64,000 bases of DNA from JBNRMW01 sp050309795 (GCA_050309795.1 JBNRMW010000006.1:1-64000), one strand, 5' to 3'. Positions 25,044 to 35,634 are shown, counted from the stretch's first letter. Program-made: numbers and translations. The notes: generated by a model from the letters alone, not told the origin.

Positions 25044-26633
25044 TTATTCTTTAATAAGAATTGATTCTTCCCATTTCTCGTCTTTTTCAACACCTAATAA
25101 ATCGGTGACCGTCGCCGCAATATTGGCGAGGCCAAAGTTTCCTTCTTTAATTTTGAATCCTTCTGGACCATTGTAAATATATAAAGGAACCGGGTTTAGC
25201 GTGTGTGAGGTCTTTGGAACAAATGGGGCATCCGCACTCTTACGCTTTTGATACATCTCGTCGGCATTCCCGTGATCAGCCAAAACGATGAGGGTATAAT
25301 CCTGCTTTTTAATAACTGGTAACAAACGACCAATCATTAAGTCCACGGCTTCAACCGAAATTTTTGCTGCTTGGAAATCACCGGTATGCCCGACCATATC
25401 CCCGTTTGGATAATTTAAACGGAGAAATTGATATTGACCCGATTCAATCGCGGCAATCATGTTGTCGGTAATCTCAGCGGCTTTCATCCATGGGCGTTGA
25501 TCAAAAGGAACGAGATCTGAAGTAATTTCTTCCCAAGTTTCTAAGTTTTTATCAAAAGGTTCCGTACGGTTTCCGTTCCAGAAATAGGTCATGTGGCCAA
25601 ATTTTTGGGTTTCACTAATCGCATATTGATTAAATCCTTCTTCAATCAACCGTTCAGTTAACGTGTGACTGATCTGTGGCGGGGATACCAAATATTTTGC
25701 TGGAATCTTTAAATCTCCATCGTATTGAAGCATCCCTGCATAATAGACTCGAGGCACACGAATTCGATCAAATTTATCAAATTCATCCCCTTCTTCAAAA
25801 GCTCGGCTCATTTCCAACGCTCGATCGCCACGGAAGTTGAAGAAAATAACCCCATCCCCATCAACAATCGGTGCAACGGCTTTCCCGTCTTGTCCAATCA
25901 CCCAAGCAGGGATATATTGATCGGATAAATCTTCAATTTCCTCACGATAGGTAGTAATTGCTTCCGTTGCGGAACCAAACATTCTTCCTGTTCCTAAAAC
26001 ATGAGTTTGCCAGCCGCGTTCCACCATACTCCATTCGGCTTCATAGCGGTCCATAGTAACTAGCATCCGGCCGCCACCACTCGCAATAAAGCTGTTAAAG
26101 TTATCGTCATTTAAGGAAGCCATGGTGTTTTCAATATCGTCAATATATAACAAAGCAGAGCGCGAATCCACATCACGGCCATCGCTTAACGCATGTAGGG
26201 CTACTTTTTTAATACCGGCTTTCTTTGCATTTTCAATCAATGCTTTCACATGATTAATATGAGAGTGGACATTACCGTCAGATAATAATCCAATTAAATG
26301 TAAGGTATGATCGACGCCAACATACTTCACTAAGTTTGTCCACGTTTCGGAACGGAATAAATCTCCCGAAGCGATGGATTGATTCACCAATTTCGCCCCT
26401 TGAGCATAAATTTGGCCAGCTCCTAAAGCATTGTGTCCAACTTCAGAGTTGCCCATATCGTCATCGGAAGGTAAACCAACCGCGGTTCCATGAGCTTTGA
26501 GTGTCGTATATAGCGACGTTTCTTTTAAGGCATCTAAATGTGGTAAATAGGCTTGAGCAACGGCGTTGCCCTCGAGGTTATCGCTAAGTCCAACCCCATC
26601 CATAACTACCAATACTACTGGTTTTGTTTTCAT
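25044..26633 (-). CDS. gpmI: 2,3-bisphosphoglycerate-independent phosphoglycerate mutase
   Basis: This 529-residue dimanganese enzyme of glycolysis interconverts 3- and 2-phosphoglycerate. The alkaline-phosphatase-superfamily metal sites are seen: VVMDGVGL (Asp12 region), the catalytic Ser in GNSEVGHNALGAG near residue 62, LSDGNVHSHINH near residue 120, and LADHGNADEM near residue 450. GGAGA precedes the ATG. It follows rqcP by 16 bases and is likely read from the mfd operon. Confidence 0.95.
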   Translation of the reverse strand: MKTKPVVLVVMDGVGLSDNLEGNAVAQAYLPHLDALKETSLYTTLKAHGTAVGLPSDDDMGNSEVGHNALGAGQIYAQGAKLVNQSIASGDLFRSETWTNLVKYVGVDHTLHLIGLLSDGNVHSHINHVKALIENAKKAGIKKVALHALSDGRDVDSRSALLYIDDIENTMASLNDDNFNSFIASGGGRMLVTMDRYEAEWSMVERGWQTHVLGTGRMFGSATEAITTYREEIEDLSDQYIPAWVIGQDGKAVAPIVDGDGVIFFNFRGDRALEMSRAFEEGDEFDKFDRIRVPRVYYAGMLQYDGDLKIPAKYLVSPPQISHTLTERLIEEGFNQYAISETQKFGHMTYFWNGNRTEPFDKNLETWEEITSDLVPFDQRPWMKAAEITDNMIAAIESGQYQFLRLNYPNGDMVGHTGDFQAAKISVEAVDLMIGRLLPVIKKQDYTLIVLADHGNADEMYQKRKSADAPFVPKTSHTLNPVPLYIYNGPEGFKIKEGNFGLANIAATVTDLLGVEKDEKWEESILIKE

Positions 26634-26649
26634 AAAATCTCCTGTTCTA

Positions 26650-26943
26650 TTACTCTTCTATGATACCACTTTTTGTAGGCTCTGTACTTTCAAAACGCCG
26701 TTGTTCGGAAAGAATCGTGTACAAAGGTGGATCGCTTTTACGGACTTGATTTTTTATCTCGTTGATTTGGACCGTAAGAATTCGATGTCCAAAACTAATT
26801 TCAACGATGTCACCGACTTCAATATTGGTGCTAGCTTTTGCTATTTTACCATTGACTTTTAGGCGTTGATTCATGCCAAGTTCTTTTCCTGCGGTTCGCT
26901 TTTTTAATATTCTGGATACTTTTAAATATTTGTCAATTCTCAT
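26650..26943 (-). CDS. rqcP: RqcP, S4-domain RNA-binding protein
   Basis: This 97-residue protein is almost entirely an S4 domain: MRIDKYLKVSRILKKRTAGKEL, then RLKVNGKIAKASTNIEVGDIVEISFG. It matches the YabO/RqcP group, which with RqcH adds alanine tails to stalled nascent chains on large ribosomal subunits. Start at ATG 26943 is taken, since GGAGTG lies before it; a GTG two codons earlier is open. It overlaps mfd by eleven bases, the usual gene order in Bacilli. Confidence 0.9.
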   Translation of the reverse strand: MRIDKYLKVSRILKKRTAGKELGMNQRLKVNGKIAKASTNIEVGDIVEISFGHRILTVQINEIKNQVRKSDPPLYTILSEQRRFESTEPTKSGIIEE

Positions 26944-29900
26944 ATTCACTCCTTGTAAAGGTATTCATTTCAGCTAAGACTCTCAATATCTCTTGTAGTC
27001 TTTCGGGTGTGTTTTCAAATTCTAAGCGGATTTTATTTTGTGTGTATTTCAATTGAATCTCAACGGATATCTCGTTAATGATTTCAAACAATTTTACCCC
27101 ATCAATCTTTTGACTAAATTCTTGAGTAAAGACCAAGGTGGTCTTGCGAACCGTTTCTTTATAGGATTCAATTCGCTGGTCGGCTAAAAGCAATTCGAGC
27201 CGCTTCTTTTCAATTAATAACCTGGTCGCATTGGGAATTTCACCATACCGATCAAGGGTATCATCAACAAAGAGTTTCAATGAGGAAAGGGAGTTTATTT
27301 TTTCAATACGTTGATATAGATCTATTTTTAACGCATCCGACTGGACGTAGTGGTCAGGGATATGTCCAACTTGACCCAATGGACTGACCGCTCGTTGTGG
27401 TTCTTGTTGTATTTTACCTTCTAAGACTTCTTGTAACAGCTCTAAATATAAATCGATACCCACCGAATCAATAAAGCCGGATTGGTTTCCACCCAAGATT
27501 TCACCAGCCCCGCGAATCGTTAAATCGCGCATCGCAATTTTATAACCTGAGCCTAATTGAGTAAATTCTTTAATTGCTTGGAGACGTTTGGTGGCAACTT
27601 CGCTTAATTGTTTTTGACGATCAATCAATAAATACGCATAGGCTAAGCGATCGCCCCGACCAACGCGCCCTTTGATTTGATACAACTGCGCCAAACCAAA
27701 GCGATCCGCTCGGTCAATAATCATCGTATTGGCATTGGGAATATCAATCCCTGTCTCAACAATGGTGGTACAAACTAAAACTTGAATTTTATTATCCGTA
27801 AATTCGAGCATCGTTTCTTCAATTTCATCTCGATCCATTTGACCATGAGCAACCCGCACAACGACTTTCGGGAAACTTTGCTGAATCCAGGTGGCGACTT
27901 GATATATTTCTGAAATATTGTTAAATAAATAAAAGACTTGACCATTGCGGGCAACTTCCTTGGAAATAATATCTTTAATTAATTTTAAATTCTTCTCCAC
28001 GACATGGGTAATTACTGGTAAGCGGTTTTGTGGCGGCGTATTCAATTGAGACAGAGAACGTATTCCGATTAAACTCATTTGTAAAGTCCTCGGAATTGGG
28101 GTTGCAGAAAGTGAAAGGACATCGACGTTTTGTTTGATTTCTTTGATTCGTTCTTTTTGTTCAACACCAAATCGTTGTTCTTCGTCAATGACAAGTAGTC
28201 CTAAATCTTTAAACCGAACATCTTTCGAAAGGACCCGGTGGGTTCCAATTAAAATATCTAATTGACCTTCCTTCATGGCTTTAATGGTTTGTTTTTGTTG
28301 GCTCGGTTCGACAAAGCGGTTAAGTAGACCGATATTTACTGGATAGTTTTTAAAGCGTTCGACAAAGGTTCGATAATGTTGGGCACTTAAAACCGTTGTT
28401 GGACAAAGGAAAACCACTTGTTTATGATCAACCAGTGCTTTGAAAGCTGCGCGGATAGCCACTTCGGTTTTACCAAATCCGACATCGCCTATTAAAAGTC
28501 GATCCATTGGATGATCTGTTTCCATTTCTGCTTTAATCTCTTTAACTGCCTGTTTTTGGTCTGGTGTAAGTTCATAAGCAAACTCGGATTCGAAATCAAT
28601 AACTTCTTGATTATCTGGACTGAACTTAAAGCCTTTTTGTTTCTCACGAGATTGATAGAGGGCGATTAATCGATCAGCAATATCATTTACACTTTCTTTG
28701 ATTCGATCCTTGGTTTTATTCCAAGCCTGGGTTCCCAATTTGTTGAGTTTAATCGCCACCCCTTCACGACCTGCATATTTACGAATGAGCGAAAACTGTT
28801 CCAAGGGAACCATCAAAAGATCCTCGTTTTGATAAATGATTTTTATATAGTCTTTTTCTACCCGATCAACGACCTTGGTCTCTAAACCTTCATAGATCCC
28901 GACACCATAGTTTTTATGAACAACATAGTCTCCTACTTCTAACTGGGCAATCCCCGTTAATGGTTCGCTCAATGAAAACAAACGTCCATACCGACCTAAA
29001 GGAACTTTTTTTTGAAGTAATTCTTTTCGGGAAAGAACAACAATGGAAGACCCAATCTGAAAGCCTTCATCTAAACGGTAAGGATAAATCCATAAACCAG
29101 TCGTCAATGCTTCTTGATGAAGAAGCATTTGATACGGAACCTTTGATGCGACAAGTTGGTTAATGATCTTCTCTAATTCACTATCAATCATCGCTAAGAT
29201 GACCGTTTTGGTTTGAGCCAATCGCTCGATGTAGCGAATTAATTCAATTCCTTCGAGATGGGGATCAAAAGCATCGTGGATGGGCACATTTGTCGAATCT
29301 AGACTTTCAAATTCATGTATTGAAAATCCTTTAGGTAAACGATCGATGGACCAAAGGACATCGTATATATCCAAGCCCACCGCCATTTCGTGGCGTTGTA
29401 ACAAATAGTCCATGGTATCTTCTACATACATTTTTAAATGGGTGTTCATTGCTTCAACCGGACTATAAACAATCAAGGGATTTTGAAAATACTCCACCAA
29501 ATTGACCCGCTGATCGTCTAATGAAATTAGTGGATAGTGGGCGGACTCAAATAAACCCGTTTTCATTTGTTCAAGTTGGTCTAGAATAATGTCTTCGATT
29601 TGTGGATACTCTTGATGGCTGTCTTTTAATTTTAAGGCTTGTAGTTTTTTATGGACCTTCGTTTCTAGGTCCTTTATCGATGCTTCAGACAATAATAAAT
29701 CCGAACATGGCGTAATTGAAACTTGTTTTAAGTTGCTAAATGATCGCTGAGTGTTGGGATTGAAGCCACGAAGACTTTCAACCTCATCATCAAAGAAATC
29801 AATACGAATCGGATGATCGGAAAGAATGGGATAAATGTCCAATACTTCCCCCCGACCAGCAAAAGTCATGGGTGCTTCAACTAGGGTGACTTGTCGATAA

Positions 29901-30364
29901 CCTAGCTTAGTCAATTGTGTTCTCAATGTGCCAATATCCAGTTGATCACCAACTTTAATGTCGAGAACCAGTGACTTCAAATAGTCTAATGGTGGCAGTT
30001 TGCGAAGGAGAGAATGAGCTGACACAATTAAAACATCGACATCCTGTTCAAGAATACGCCCTAGAGTCTCCATTTTCATTAAATGTTTGTCTAAAGAACC
30101 CGCAATCATTTCGAGTCGAAGAGATTCTTCTTGATCCAGTAAAGCCACCTTTAAAGTAGGATCCAGGTTCATTAATCGCTCATAGAGTAGTTGCGCTTGA
30201 TAACTGTTTTGTTTAACCCAAATTAGTGGACGGTTCTCCGCACTGTTAGCACTCAGGATTAAAGCCGCTTCTTGGATAATCGATAATGCTGAAAATGCCC
30301 CCGTCTTTTTAAAGAGGGGGGTATGTATTGGATTTTGTTTTAAATAGGCTTTAAACCATTTCAT
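26933..30364 (-). CDS. mfd: Transcription-repair coupling factor Mfd
   Basis: This 1143-residue SF2 translocase removes stalled RNA polymerase and recruits UvrA. In order: a UvrB-like N-terminal module (PPLDYLKSLVLDIKVG...GRGEVLDIYP), the RNA polymerase-interacting domain (LEVGDYVVHKNYGVGIYEGLE, about 490), the ATPase lobes with Walker A GDVGFGKTEVA, DEEQRFGV and LSATPIPRT, the TRG motif region RADRFGLAQLYQIKGRVGRG, and a C-terminal domain. Length is normal. It lies 38 bases from pth and overlaps rqcP. Confidence 0.97.
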   Translation of the reverse strand: MKWFKAYLKQNPIHTPLFKKTGAFSALSIIQEAALILSANSAENRPLIWVKQNSYQAQLLYERLMNLDPTLKVALLDQEESLRLEMIAGSLDKHLMKMETLGRILEQDVDVLIVSAHSLLRKLPPLDYLKSLVLDIKVGDQLDIGTLRTQLTKLGYRQVTLVEAPMTFAGRGEVLDIYPILSDHPIRIDFFDDEVESLRGFNPNTQRSFSNLKQVSITPCSDLLLSEASIKDLETKVHKKLQALKLKDSHQEYPQIEDIILDQLEQMKTGLFESAHYPLISLDDQRVNLVEYFQNPLIVYSPVEAMNTHLKMYVEDTMDYLLQRHEMAVGLDIYDVLWSIDRLPKGFSIHEFESLDSTNVPIHDAFDPHLEGIELIRYIERLAQTKTVILAMIDSELEKIINQLVASKVPYQMLLHQEALTTGLWIYPYRLDEGFQIGSSIVVLSRKELLQKKVPLGRYGRLFSLSEPLTGIAQLEVGDYVVHKNYGVGIYEGLETKVVDRVEKDYIKIIYQNEDLLMVPLEQFSLIRKYAGREGVAIKLNKLGTQAWNKTKDRIKESVNDIADRLIALYQSREKQKGFKFSPDNQEVIDFESEFAYELTPDQKQAVKEIKAEMETDHPMDRLLIGDVGFGKTEVAIRAAFKALVDHKQVVFLCPTTVLSAQHYRTFVERFKNYPVNIGLLNRFVEPSQQKQTIKAMKEGQLDILIGTHRVLSKDVRFKDLGLLVIDEEQRFGVEQKERIKEIKQNVDVLSLSATPIPRTLQMSLIGIRSLSQLNTPPQNRLPVITHVVEKNLKLIKDIISKEVARNGQVFYLFNNISEIYQVATWIQQSFPKVVVRVAHGQMDRDEIEETMLEFTDNKIQVLVCTTIVETGIDIPNANTMIIDRADRFGLAQLYQIKGRVGRGDRLAYAYLLIDRQKQLSEVATKRLQAIKEFTQLGSGYKIAMRDLTIRGAGEILGGNQSGFIDSVGIDLYLELLQEVLEGKIQQEPQRAVSPLGQVGHIPDHYVQSDALKIDLYQRIEKINSLSSLKLFVDDTLDRYGEIPNATRLLIEKKRLELLLADQRIESYKETVRKTTLVFTQEFSQKIDGVKLFEIINEISVEIQLKYTQNKIRLEFENTPERLQEILRVLAEMNTFTRSEYEN

Positions 30365-30402
30365 GGCGTTCTTATTCTAACACAATAAGCAGGGCACTTA
30401 AA

Positions 30403-31002
30403 TTATTCTTTCTCAGCAAGCACCATCATGCGATTTCTAACTGGATTATGCTCGTTCATAACCTGTTCAATATCCTTCGTTATAAAGTCCTGCGCCGCTA
30501 AAGTTGCTGCGTTCAATGCATCTTCAAAGTCGCTTCGTTCGTGTTTTGGTACTTTTCCTAAGACATAATCCGCCATCGGGATCTGTGGATCGCTACCAAT
30601 TCCAATTCTCAACCGAGCGAAATCTCGCGTTTTAATATACTGAATGATGGAACCTATTCCTTTTTGACCCCCATCACTTCCTTTGGACCGTATCCGAATC
30701 TTACCGACCGGTAAATCCACATCGTCGCTGATGACTAAGATATCTTTAGGTTCAATTTGAAAGTATCTCATCAAAGCGACCACGGCTTCCCCCGAGTTAT
30801 TCATAAATGTTTGAGGTTTAACTAAAAAAACCTTAACCCCTTCATGTATCGTCGTCTGATAATCCGCTTTGAATTTCTTCAAATCAATCGTAATACCGAG
30901 TTTTTCAGCTAATCGATCCATCACTAAAAATCCCGCATTGTGTCGAGTTTTTTCATATTTTCTTCCTGGGTTACCTAACCCAATAATCATTCGTGTCTTC
31001 AT
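30403..31002 (-). CDS. pth: Peptidyl-tRNA hydrolase
   Basis: This 199-residue enzyme releases tRNA from peptidyl-tRNA that drops off ribosomes. It has GLGNPGRKYEKTRHNAGF with the catalytic His and Asn, KPQTFMNNSGEAV, SDDVDLPVGKIRIRSKGSDGGQKG, and FARLRIGIG. There is no clear ribosome site before ATG 31002, and a TAAAAT (31010-31015) lies only seven bases upstream, so translation may be leaderless. ATG four codons in is the alternative start. Confidence 0.95.
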   Translation of the reverse strand: MKTRMIIGLGNPGRKYEKTRHNAGFLVMDRLAEKLGITIDLKKFKADYQTTIHEGVKVFLVKPQTFMNNSGEAVVALMRYFQIEPKDILVISDDVDLPVGKIRIRSKGSDGGQKGIGSIIQYIKTRDFARLRIGIGSDPQIPMADYVLGKVPKHERSDFEDALNAATLAAQDFITKDIEQVMNEHNPVRNRMMVLAEKE

Positions 31003-31135
31003 ATCTAATATTTTAACATATCTTGTCTTAAATGCTTTGTATCAAGGACCTAGACAATCTTGTTTAACGACTAAATGGATTACTTCAATGTTTCAGATTC
31101 GATGCTTTTTTAGTACTGTTGATCGTTTTTTTGAC

Positions 31136-31163
31136 TAAAAAAACTGAAGTATGTAACTCCAGT
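31136..31163 (-). terminator. Terminator after tRNA-Ala
   Basis: On the minus strand ACTGGAGT, a five-base loop and ACTTCAGT pair (one G-U), then seven T. It ends 14 bases after the CCA of the tRNA. The remaining bases up to pth (31003-31135) hold no gene. Confidence 0.85.
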
Positions 31164-31176
31164 CTTGATTGACTAT

Positions 31177-31252
31177 TGGTGGAGGATACGGGGCTCGAAC
31201 CCGTGACCTCTTGACTGCCAGTCAAGCACTCTCCCAGCTGAGCTAATCCCCC
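31177..31252 (-). tRNA. tRNA-Ala (anticodon GGC)
   Basis: The 76-base cloverleaf starts GGGGGAT and ends ATCCTCCACCA, with CCA encoded. The D arm is TAGCTCAGCTGGGAGAG, and the anticodon stem is CTTGA/TCAAG with loop CTGGCAG, giving anticodon GGC. The T arm is GGGTTCGAGCCC. A G3-U70 pair in the acceptor stem is the alanine identity element and confirms the assignment. Confidence 0.97.
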
Positions 31253-31374
31253 AATGATGGCTGTGATAATAATACTACCAAAAATTAGAAATTAATCAAG
31301 GAAATTGTTGATATACTTGGGATAAATGAACCCATTACTAGTCATGCCATCACAAATATAAATCATCTAGTCTT

Positions 31375-34300
31375 TTATTCACTACAAACCATCTCGACGG
31401 TCGATCCTTGAGAAGATTTTTTAACGATGATTTTGTTTAAAATCCGATTCTTCAATTCATCAACATGGGAAATAATACCAATCATTTTCCCCTCGTCGTG
31501 AAGGCTTAAAAGGGTAGCTAGGGCCGATTCCAACGATTCGTTATCTAAACTACCAAAACCTTCATCGACAAAGAGCGCGGAAATATTACGCGCACGGCTA
31601 CGTTGTGCCATCACATCACTTAGGCCTAAAGCCAATGAAAGGGCAGCTTTAAAACTCTCCCCCCCAGATAACGACTTCACACTGCGTGTCTTGCCCGTAT
31701 AAAAATCAAAAACATCCAAATCTAAACCTTTCTTTGATCGTCCTTTAGTTGCGTCTATACGACGTTGTAATTGGTATCGACTATTGGTCATCTCGTAAAA
31801 ACGCTGATTCGCAAATTCGAGTATTTCATCAAAATAGACCCCTAATACAAAACGTTCAAAAGACACATAATCGGTTATTTTTGATCCTCCGGCAATTTCA
31901 CTGAGCATATTCATTTGTTGAAACTCCTTTGTTTGTTGTTGAACCTTTTCTAATAGTCCTTTATTCTCCTTAATGGTTTGGGCTAGAAGGGTCAATTCAA
32001 CCGAGGCTTGTTGAAGTTGTTGATTTTGTTGTTCACCCTTGTTTTTTAGTTCAACAATTTCTTCCGCCGAACGTTGATACGTTTCATAGTTTTCGATGTT
32101 TTGGAGTTGACGTTGATTTTCGTTTATTTTGGTTTTAAGCTCAATCGAACGATGTTCATAGGCTTTTAGTTCTAAACTCAACTTTTGCTCGTCCTGATCG
32201 CTTAACCATAAACTTAAAATGTTTTCTGGTAGTTGGTGAGTGGTTTTCTCCTGTTGTAAATCCTTTTCTACCTGGGCACTGGTTTTTTCATTTTCAGAGA
32301 GCAACCTTTGACTCGTTTTAACCTCGTTTTCAAAGTTTTGGAGCTGGTGGATATGTTTTTGATGGTTGTTTACTGCTTGTTCATAGTTTTGTTCAATCGT
32401 TTCTATGGTTGTTTTTATTTGTTGTTCTTGTTGTTTTAAAGACACAATATCTTGGTGGTCGAGTTTTTCTTTCAATTCTTCAATCGCCTGTTTCTGTTCC
32501 GCAATTCGTTTTTCGATATGCTCTATTTGGCTTGTTGTCTTGATTTGTTCATTCACCAATCGTTGTTGGTTTTTTAGATTTACTTTATTTTCTGCTTCTA
32601 AGCGCTCTATTTCAGCTTTAGCTGTTAAGATGGCTGTCTTTTCTTTTTCTAATTCTTGTTTCGTCGTCGTTAATTGGTCTTCGCTTTTTTGTAACCATTG
32701 TTCAAACTGTTCTAAACTATCCTGTTTTTGTTGGCTTAAATCTTGTTCAAAACGTTCTTGGTTGGCTTGTAAAAAGGAAAGGACTTGATCGTATTCGCTT
32801 TTTGACTTGTCGTACGCCTGTTTTGAAGCATCAACCATTTCTGAACTTATGCTTGAATCTTTAAACACTGCCGGTTGAGGATGATGAAGCGATCCACAAA
32901 CTGGACAGGGCTGTCCCGTTTTTAATTCACTCGAGATTGCGGCATATTGTTCATGAAGAAACGACTGGTGATGTTGTTGATAACGATCTAACGCTTTTTT
33001 CTGCGCAACAAGCAAGGTTTCTTTTCGCAGTAAAAGATCTTTAATCTTTTGCTTCAGTTTTGTTAAGTCCTGATAGATTTGAAGACGATGTTGCTGGTTT
33101 TGTTTTAAGGATTCATATTCGCGAAGTCGTTGTTGATACGGTTGCTCTAAAAGAAGCGTCTTTTGGTGATTGGCCATCTCTTGTTCGAGTTGTACCATCT
33201 GTTTTGACAAGGATTCGAGATTTTGAACAATCTCTTTTTGTTCCTTTTGATATGTTAAAAGGGCTTTTTGTTGGTCTTGGAGTTGTCGTTGTTGGGTATC
33301 CATATTTTCAGCATGAACAATCTTTTCCCGGACTTGTTTTTCTTGAACGCGAAGCTTGGGAACCTGTTCATACTGGATTTGAGCCTGTTTTAATTGTTCT
33401 AATAGAACAGGTTCTTGTTTTTGATGTTCTTGGAGCTGTTGTTGTTGGCTTTGAAGATTTTCGTGGTGTTCTTTGGCTTGTTTTTGAAGTTTTATTAATT
33501 GACGAACCAAGTTTTGAGCTACTTTCGATTTTTGATGACCTTCGAGTTGAGTTCTCTTCGCCTTTATGGACGCGGCTTGTTCTTGATGTATAGCTTGTTG
33601 TTGTTCTAATTGTTGTCCGCTTTCTAAGAGTTCGTTCACCTGTTGAATTAAGGCCAACTTTTGGTTATCTTGTTTTGTTTGTTCTTGTTGTTTCTGATAC
33701 TGCTTTTCTAGTAGTTGAAACCGTTGTTCAAGTTGAGAAAGTACTTGTTGATAATCTTGATGTTCCAACAATTGTTTCTGATCATCGGTCAATTCCACAC
33801 GATGAAAACTATTTTTCAAATTCTCAAGGACCAAGGTGAGCTGTTCTTTCAGTTGACGGGTGCGTTGAGCTAAATCTTCTTGAAGGGCTTGGATATCATG
33901 GGTTTTAAATAATTCTCGAAACAATTGTTCTTTTTGAGCGCCATCAGAAAACAGGAGTTTTTGAAACTCCCCTTGAGGTAGAATCACAATTTGTCGAAAT
34001 TGTTTTTCATCCATACCTAGTAAAGCTTCGATTTCATTTTTTACTTCCGTGACTTTGTCAACAATTTGATCGCGATATTCTAATCTTACGTCGCCATTAA
34101 ACTGAACTAAGCGTTGTCGTTTTCCCAAGGTTCTCTGACTTGGTGCTCGATAAATAAAGTAGCGCTGGCCATTCATTTCGAATTCGAACTCGACCTTACA
34201 AAAATCTTCATCGGTTGAAAAATCACTCTTGATATCTTCAATGCCCCGTTGATCACCCGAGCTTGTTCCATATAGAGCATAAACCATCCCATCAAAAATA

Positions 34301-34425
34301 CTTGTTTTACCAGAACCAGTGTCCCCAGATACTAAAAACAGACTTTGATTGAATTTTGTAAAATCGATCGTGACCCGGTCTTTGAAAGGACCAAAGGCTT
34401 GTAACGTTAAGGAAATCGGTCTCAC
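31375..34425 (-). CDS. sbcC: Exonuclease subunit SbcC
   Basis: This 1016-residue Rad50-like ATPase works with SbcD to cut hairpins and protein-blocked ends. Walker A GDTGSGKTSIFDG is near residue 35. Two very long Gln-rich coiled coils flank the zinc hook CPVCGSLHHPQP near residue 500. The signature SLSGGESFKAALSLALG and Walker B LFVDEGFGSLD are at the C-terminus. It overlaps sbcD by four bases (ATGA). Confidence 0.95.
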   Translation of the reverse strand: MRPISLTLQAFGPFKDRVTIDFTKFNQSLFLVSGDTGSGKTSIFDGMVYALYGTSSGDQRGIEDIKSDFSTDEDFCKVEFEFEMNGQRYFIYRAPSQRTLGKRQRLVQFNGDVRLEYRDQIVDKVTEVKNEIEALLGMDEKQFRQIVILPQGEFQKLLFSDGAQKEQLFRELFKTHDIQALQEDLAQRTRQLKEQLTLVLENLKNSFHRVELTDDQKQLLEHQDYQQVLSQLEQRFQLLEKQYQKQQEQTKQDNQKLALIQQVNELLESGQQLEQQQAIHQEQAASIKAKRTQLEGHQKSKVAQNLVRQLIKLQKQAKEHHENLQSQQQQLQEHQKQEPVLLEQLKQAQIQYEQVPKLRVQEKQVREKIVHAENMDTQQRQLQDQQKALLTYQKEQKEIVQNLESLSKQMVQLEQEMANHQKTLLLEQPYQQRLREYESLKQNQQHRLQIYQDLTKLKQKIKDLLLRKETLLVAQKKALDRYQQHHQSFLHEQYAAISSELKTGQPCPVCGSLHHPQPAVFKDSSISSEMVDASKQAYDKSKSEYDQVLSFLQANQERFEQDLSQQKQDSLEQFEQWLQKSEDQLTTTKQELEKEKTAILTAKAEIERLEAENKVNLKNQQRLVNEQIKTTSQIEHIEKRIAEQKQAIEELKEKLDHQDIVSLKQQEQQIKTTIETIEQNYEQAVNNHQKHIHQLQNFENEVKTSQRLLSENEKTSAQVEKDLQQEKTTHQLPENILSLWLSDQDEQKLSLELKAYEHRSIELKTKINENQRQLQNIENYETYQRSAEEIVELKNKGEQQNQQLQQASVELTLLAQTIKENKGLLEKVQQQTKEFQQMNMLSEIAGGSKITDYVSFERFVLGVYFDEILEFANQRFYEMTNSRYQLQRRIDATKGRSKKGLDLDVFDFYTGKTRSVKSLSGGESFKAALSLALGLSDVMAQRSRARNISALFVDEGFGSLDNESLESALATLLSLHDEGKMIGIISHVDELKNRILNKIIVKKSSQGSTVEMVCSE

Positions 34426-35543
34426 GTGTCTTGGCTCCTTTGTTTATGAATTAATTGTTCAATGATTGTACGATCTGTGCTTGAAAGTGGTTGTTGTCGA
34501 TGAGCCTCATAAAATTGCTCAAAGAGTTCCAATATATCGACCCGTTCTAATTCTTGTTTACTAATCCTTGAGCCTTTATGTTGGCTTTGTAGATTTATAT
34601 ATTCCAGTGACATTGCGTAGGGATATTTTGCTTGTAATTTATTCATTCCATCTAAAATATAGTGTTCATCAAGCAGTTCTAAATACACATAATCGTCGCT
34701 GTTTTCTTGCATCAAAGCCTCAAAATAGCCCCGTTTCACCTTCAAATCGCGTAAAGGGCGTAAGGGTTTTGTTGTTATTCCTATACTTGTTTCTGTTAAT
34801 TCCACCAACAATACTTGTTTTTGGTGCTTCGCCTCGGATTTTGAATATTTAAGAATCGAACCACTATAGCGAATATTTTTGGCTTGTACCATTTGAGCTT
34901 GATGTAGATGACCCAGTGCGACATAATCAAAGGATTGAAAAAGTTGTTGGTCAATGATTTCTGTACTTCCAATCGACAGAGGTCGTTCCGAATCACTAGA
35001 TTGTAAAACACTGCCGCTGGAAAGATAGCCATGGAAAAGTAAAACCGTCGGCTTTTCTTTATTTAACAAAGGTTGAAGATGCTGATACTGAACAACAAAA
35101 CCATCCTCTAGGGATTTAATCGTTTCTTCCGGATATATTTTTGCTAGTAGCGGATAGTCGACAAAAGGTAAGAGTACAAATTGTACGCCTTTGATTTCAG
35201 TTATATATGGAATGCGTTGCGCCATTCCTTGAATATGAATTGTAGGTTCATAAAAACCAGAACCAAAATGTAACCGCTCCGGTGAATCATGGTTACCAGC
35301 AATCACTAGTAATGGGACTTCAAGTTCTTGGCGAATACGGGAAAATAGCTCATTAGCTAACAACACCGCTTCCCTTGGGGGAACACTGCGATCATAGAGA
35401 TCACCACTAATTAAAAAGGCATCTAAGTTTTCTGTTTTTAAATCATCAATTAAACGATGTAAAACAACCCGTTGGTCTTCCAACATTGAATGATCGTTTA
35501 CAATTTTTCCTAAGTGCCAATCGGCCGTATGGACAAACTTCAT
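34422..35543 (-). CDS. sbcD: Exonuclease subunit SbcD
   Basis: This 373-residue Mre11-like nuclease has the metallophosphoesterase motifs HTADWHLGK (at the start), SGDLYDRSVPP, AGNHDSPERL, LLFHGY and GHLHQAQ. An earlier in-frame Met (35630) would add 29 residues without homology; ATG at 35543 follows GGAGAA and gives the family N-terminus. It is cotranscribed with sbcC. Confidence 0.95.
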   Translation of the reverse strand: MKFVHTADWHLGKIVNDHSMLEDQRVVLHRLIDDLKTENLDAFLISGDLYDRSVPPREAVLLANELFSRIRQELEVPLLVIAGNHDSPERLHFGSGFYEPTIHIQGMAQRIPYITEIKGVQFVLLPFVDYPLLAKIYPEETIKSLEDGFVVQYQHLQPLLNKEKPTVLLFHGYLSSGSVLQSSDSERPLSIGSTEIIDQQLFQSFDYVALGHLHQAQMVQAKNIRYSGSILKYSKSEAKHQKQVLLVELTETSIGITTKPLRPLRDLKVKRGYFEALMQENSDDYVYLELLDEHYILDGMNKLQAKYPYAMSLEYINLQSQHKGSRISKQELERVDILELFEQFYEAHRQQPLSSTDRTIIEQLIHKQRSQDT

Positions 35544-35634
35544 TGACTTCTCCATTCTAAAAACCATTATAACATTGAACAGACAAATTGGTGTACCTTT
35601 CCAAGTCCAGCAACGTTTCAACAACGACAAAGAG

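Noticed and set aside
33060..33593. 177-codon plus-strand frame inside sbcC
   Set aside because: It is the shadow of the Gln-rich coiled coil read on the other strand; sbcC is continuous there.
31900..33800. Low-complexity Gln-rich repeats
   Set aside because: They are the coiled-coil arms of SbcC, with a normal zinc hook at their tip, not a repeat array.
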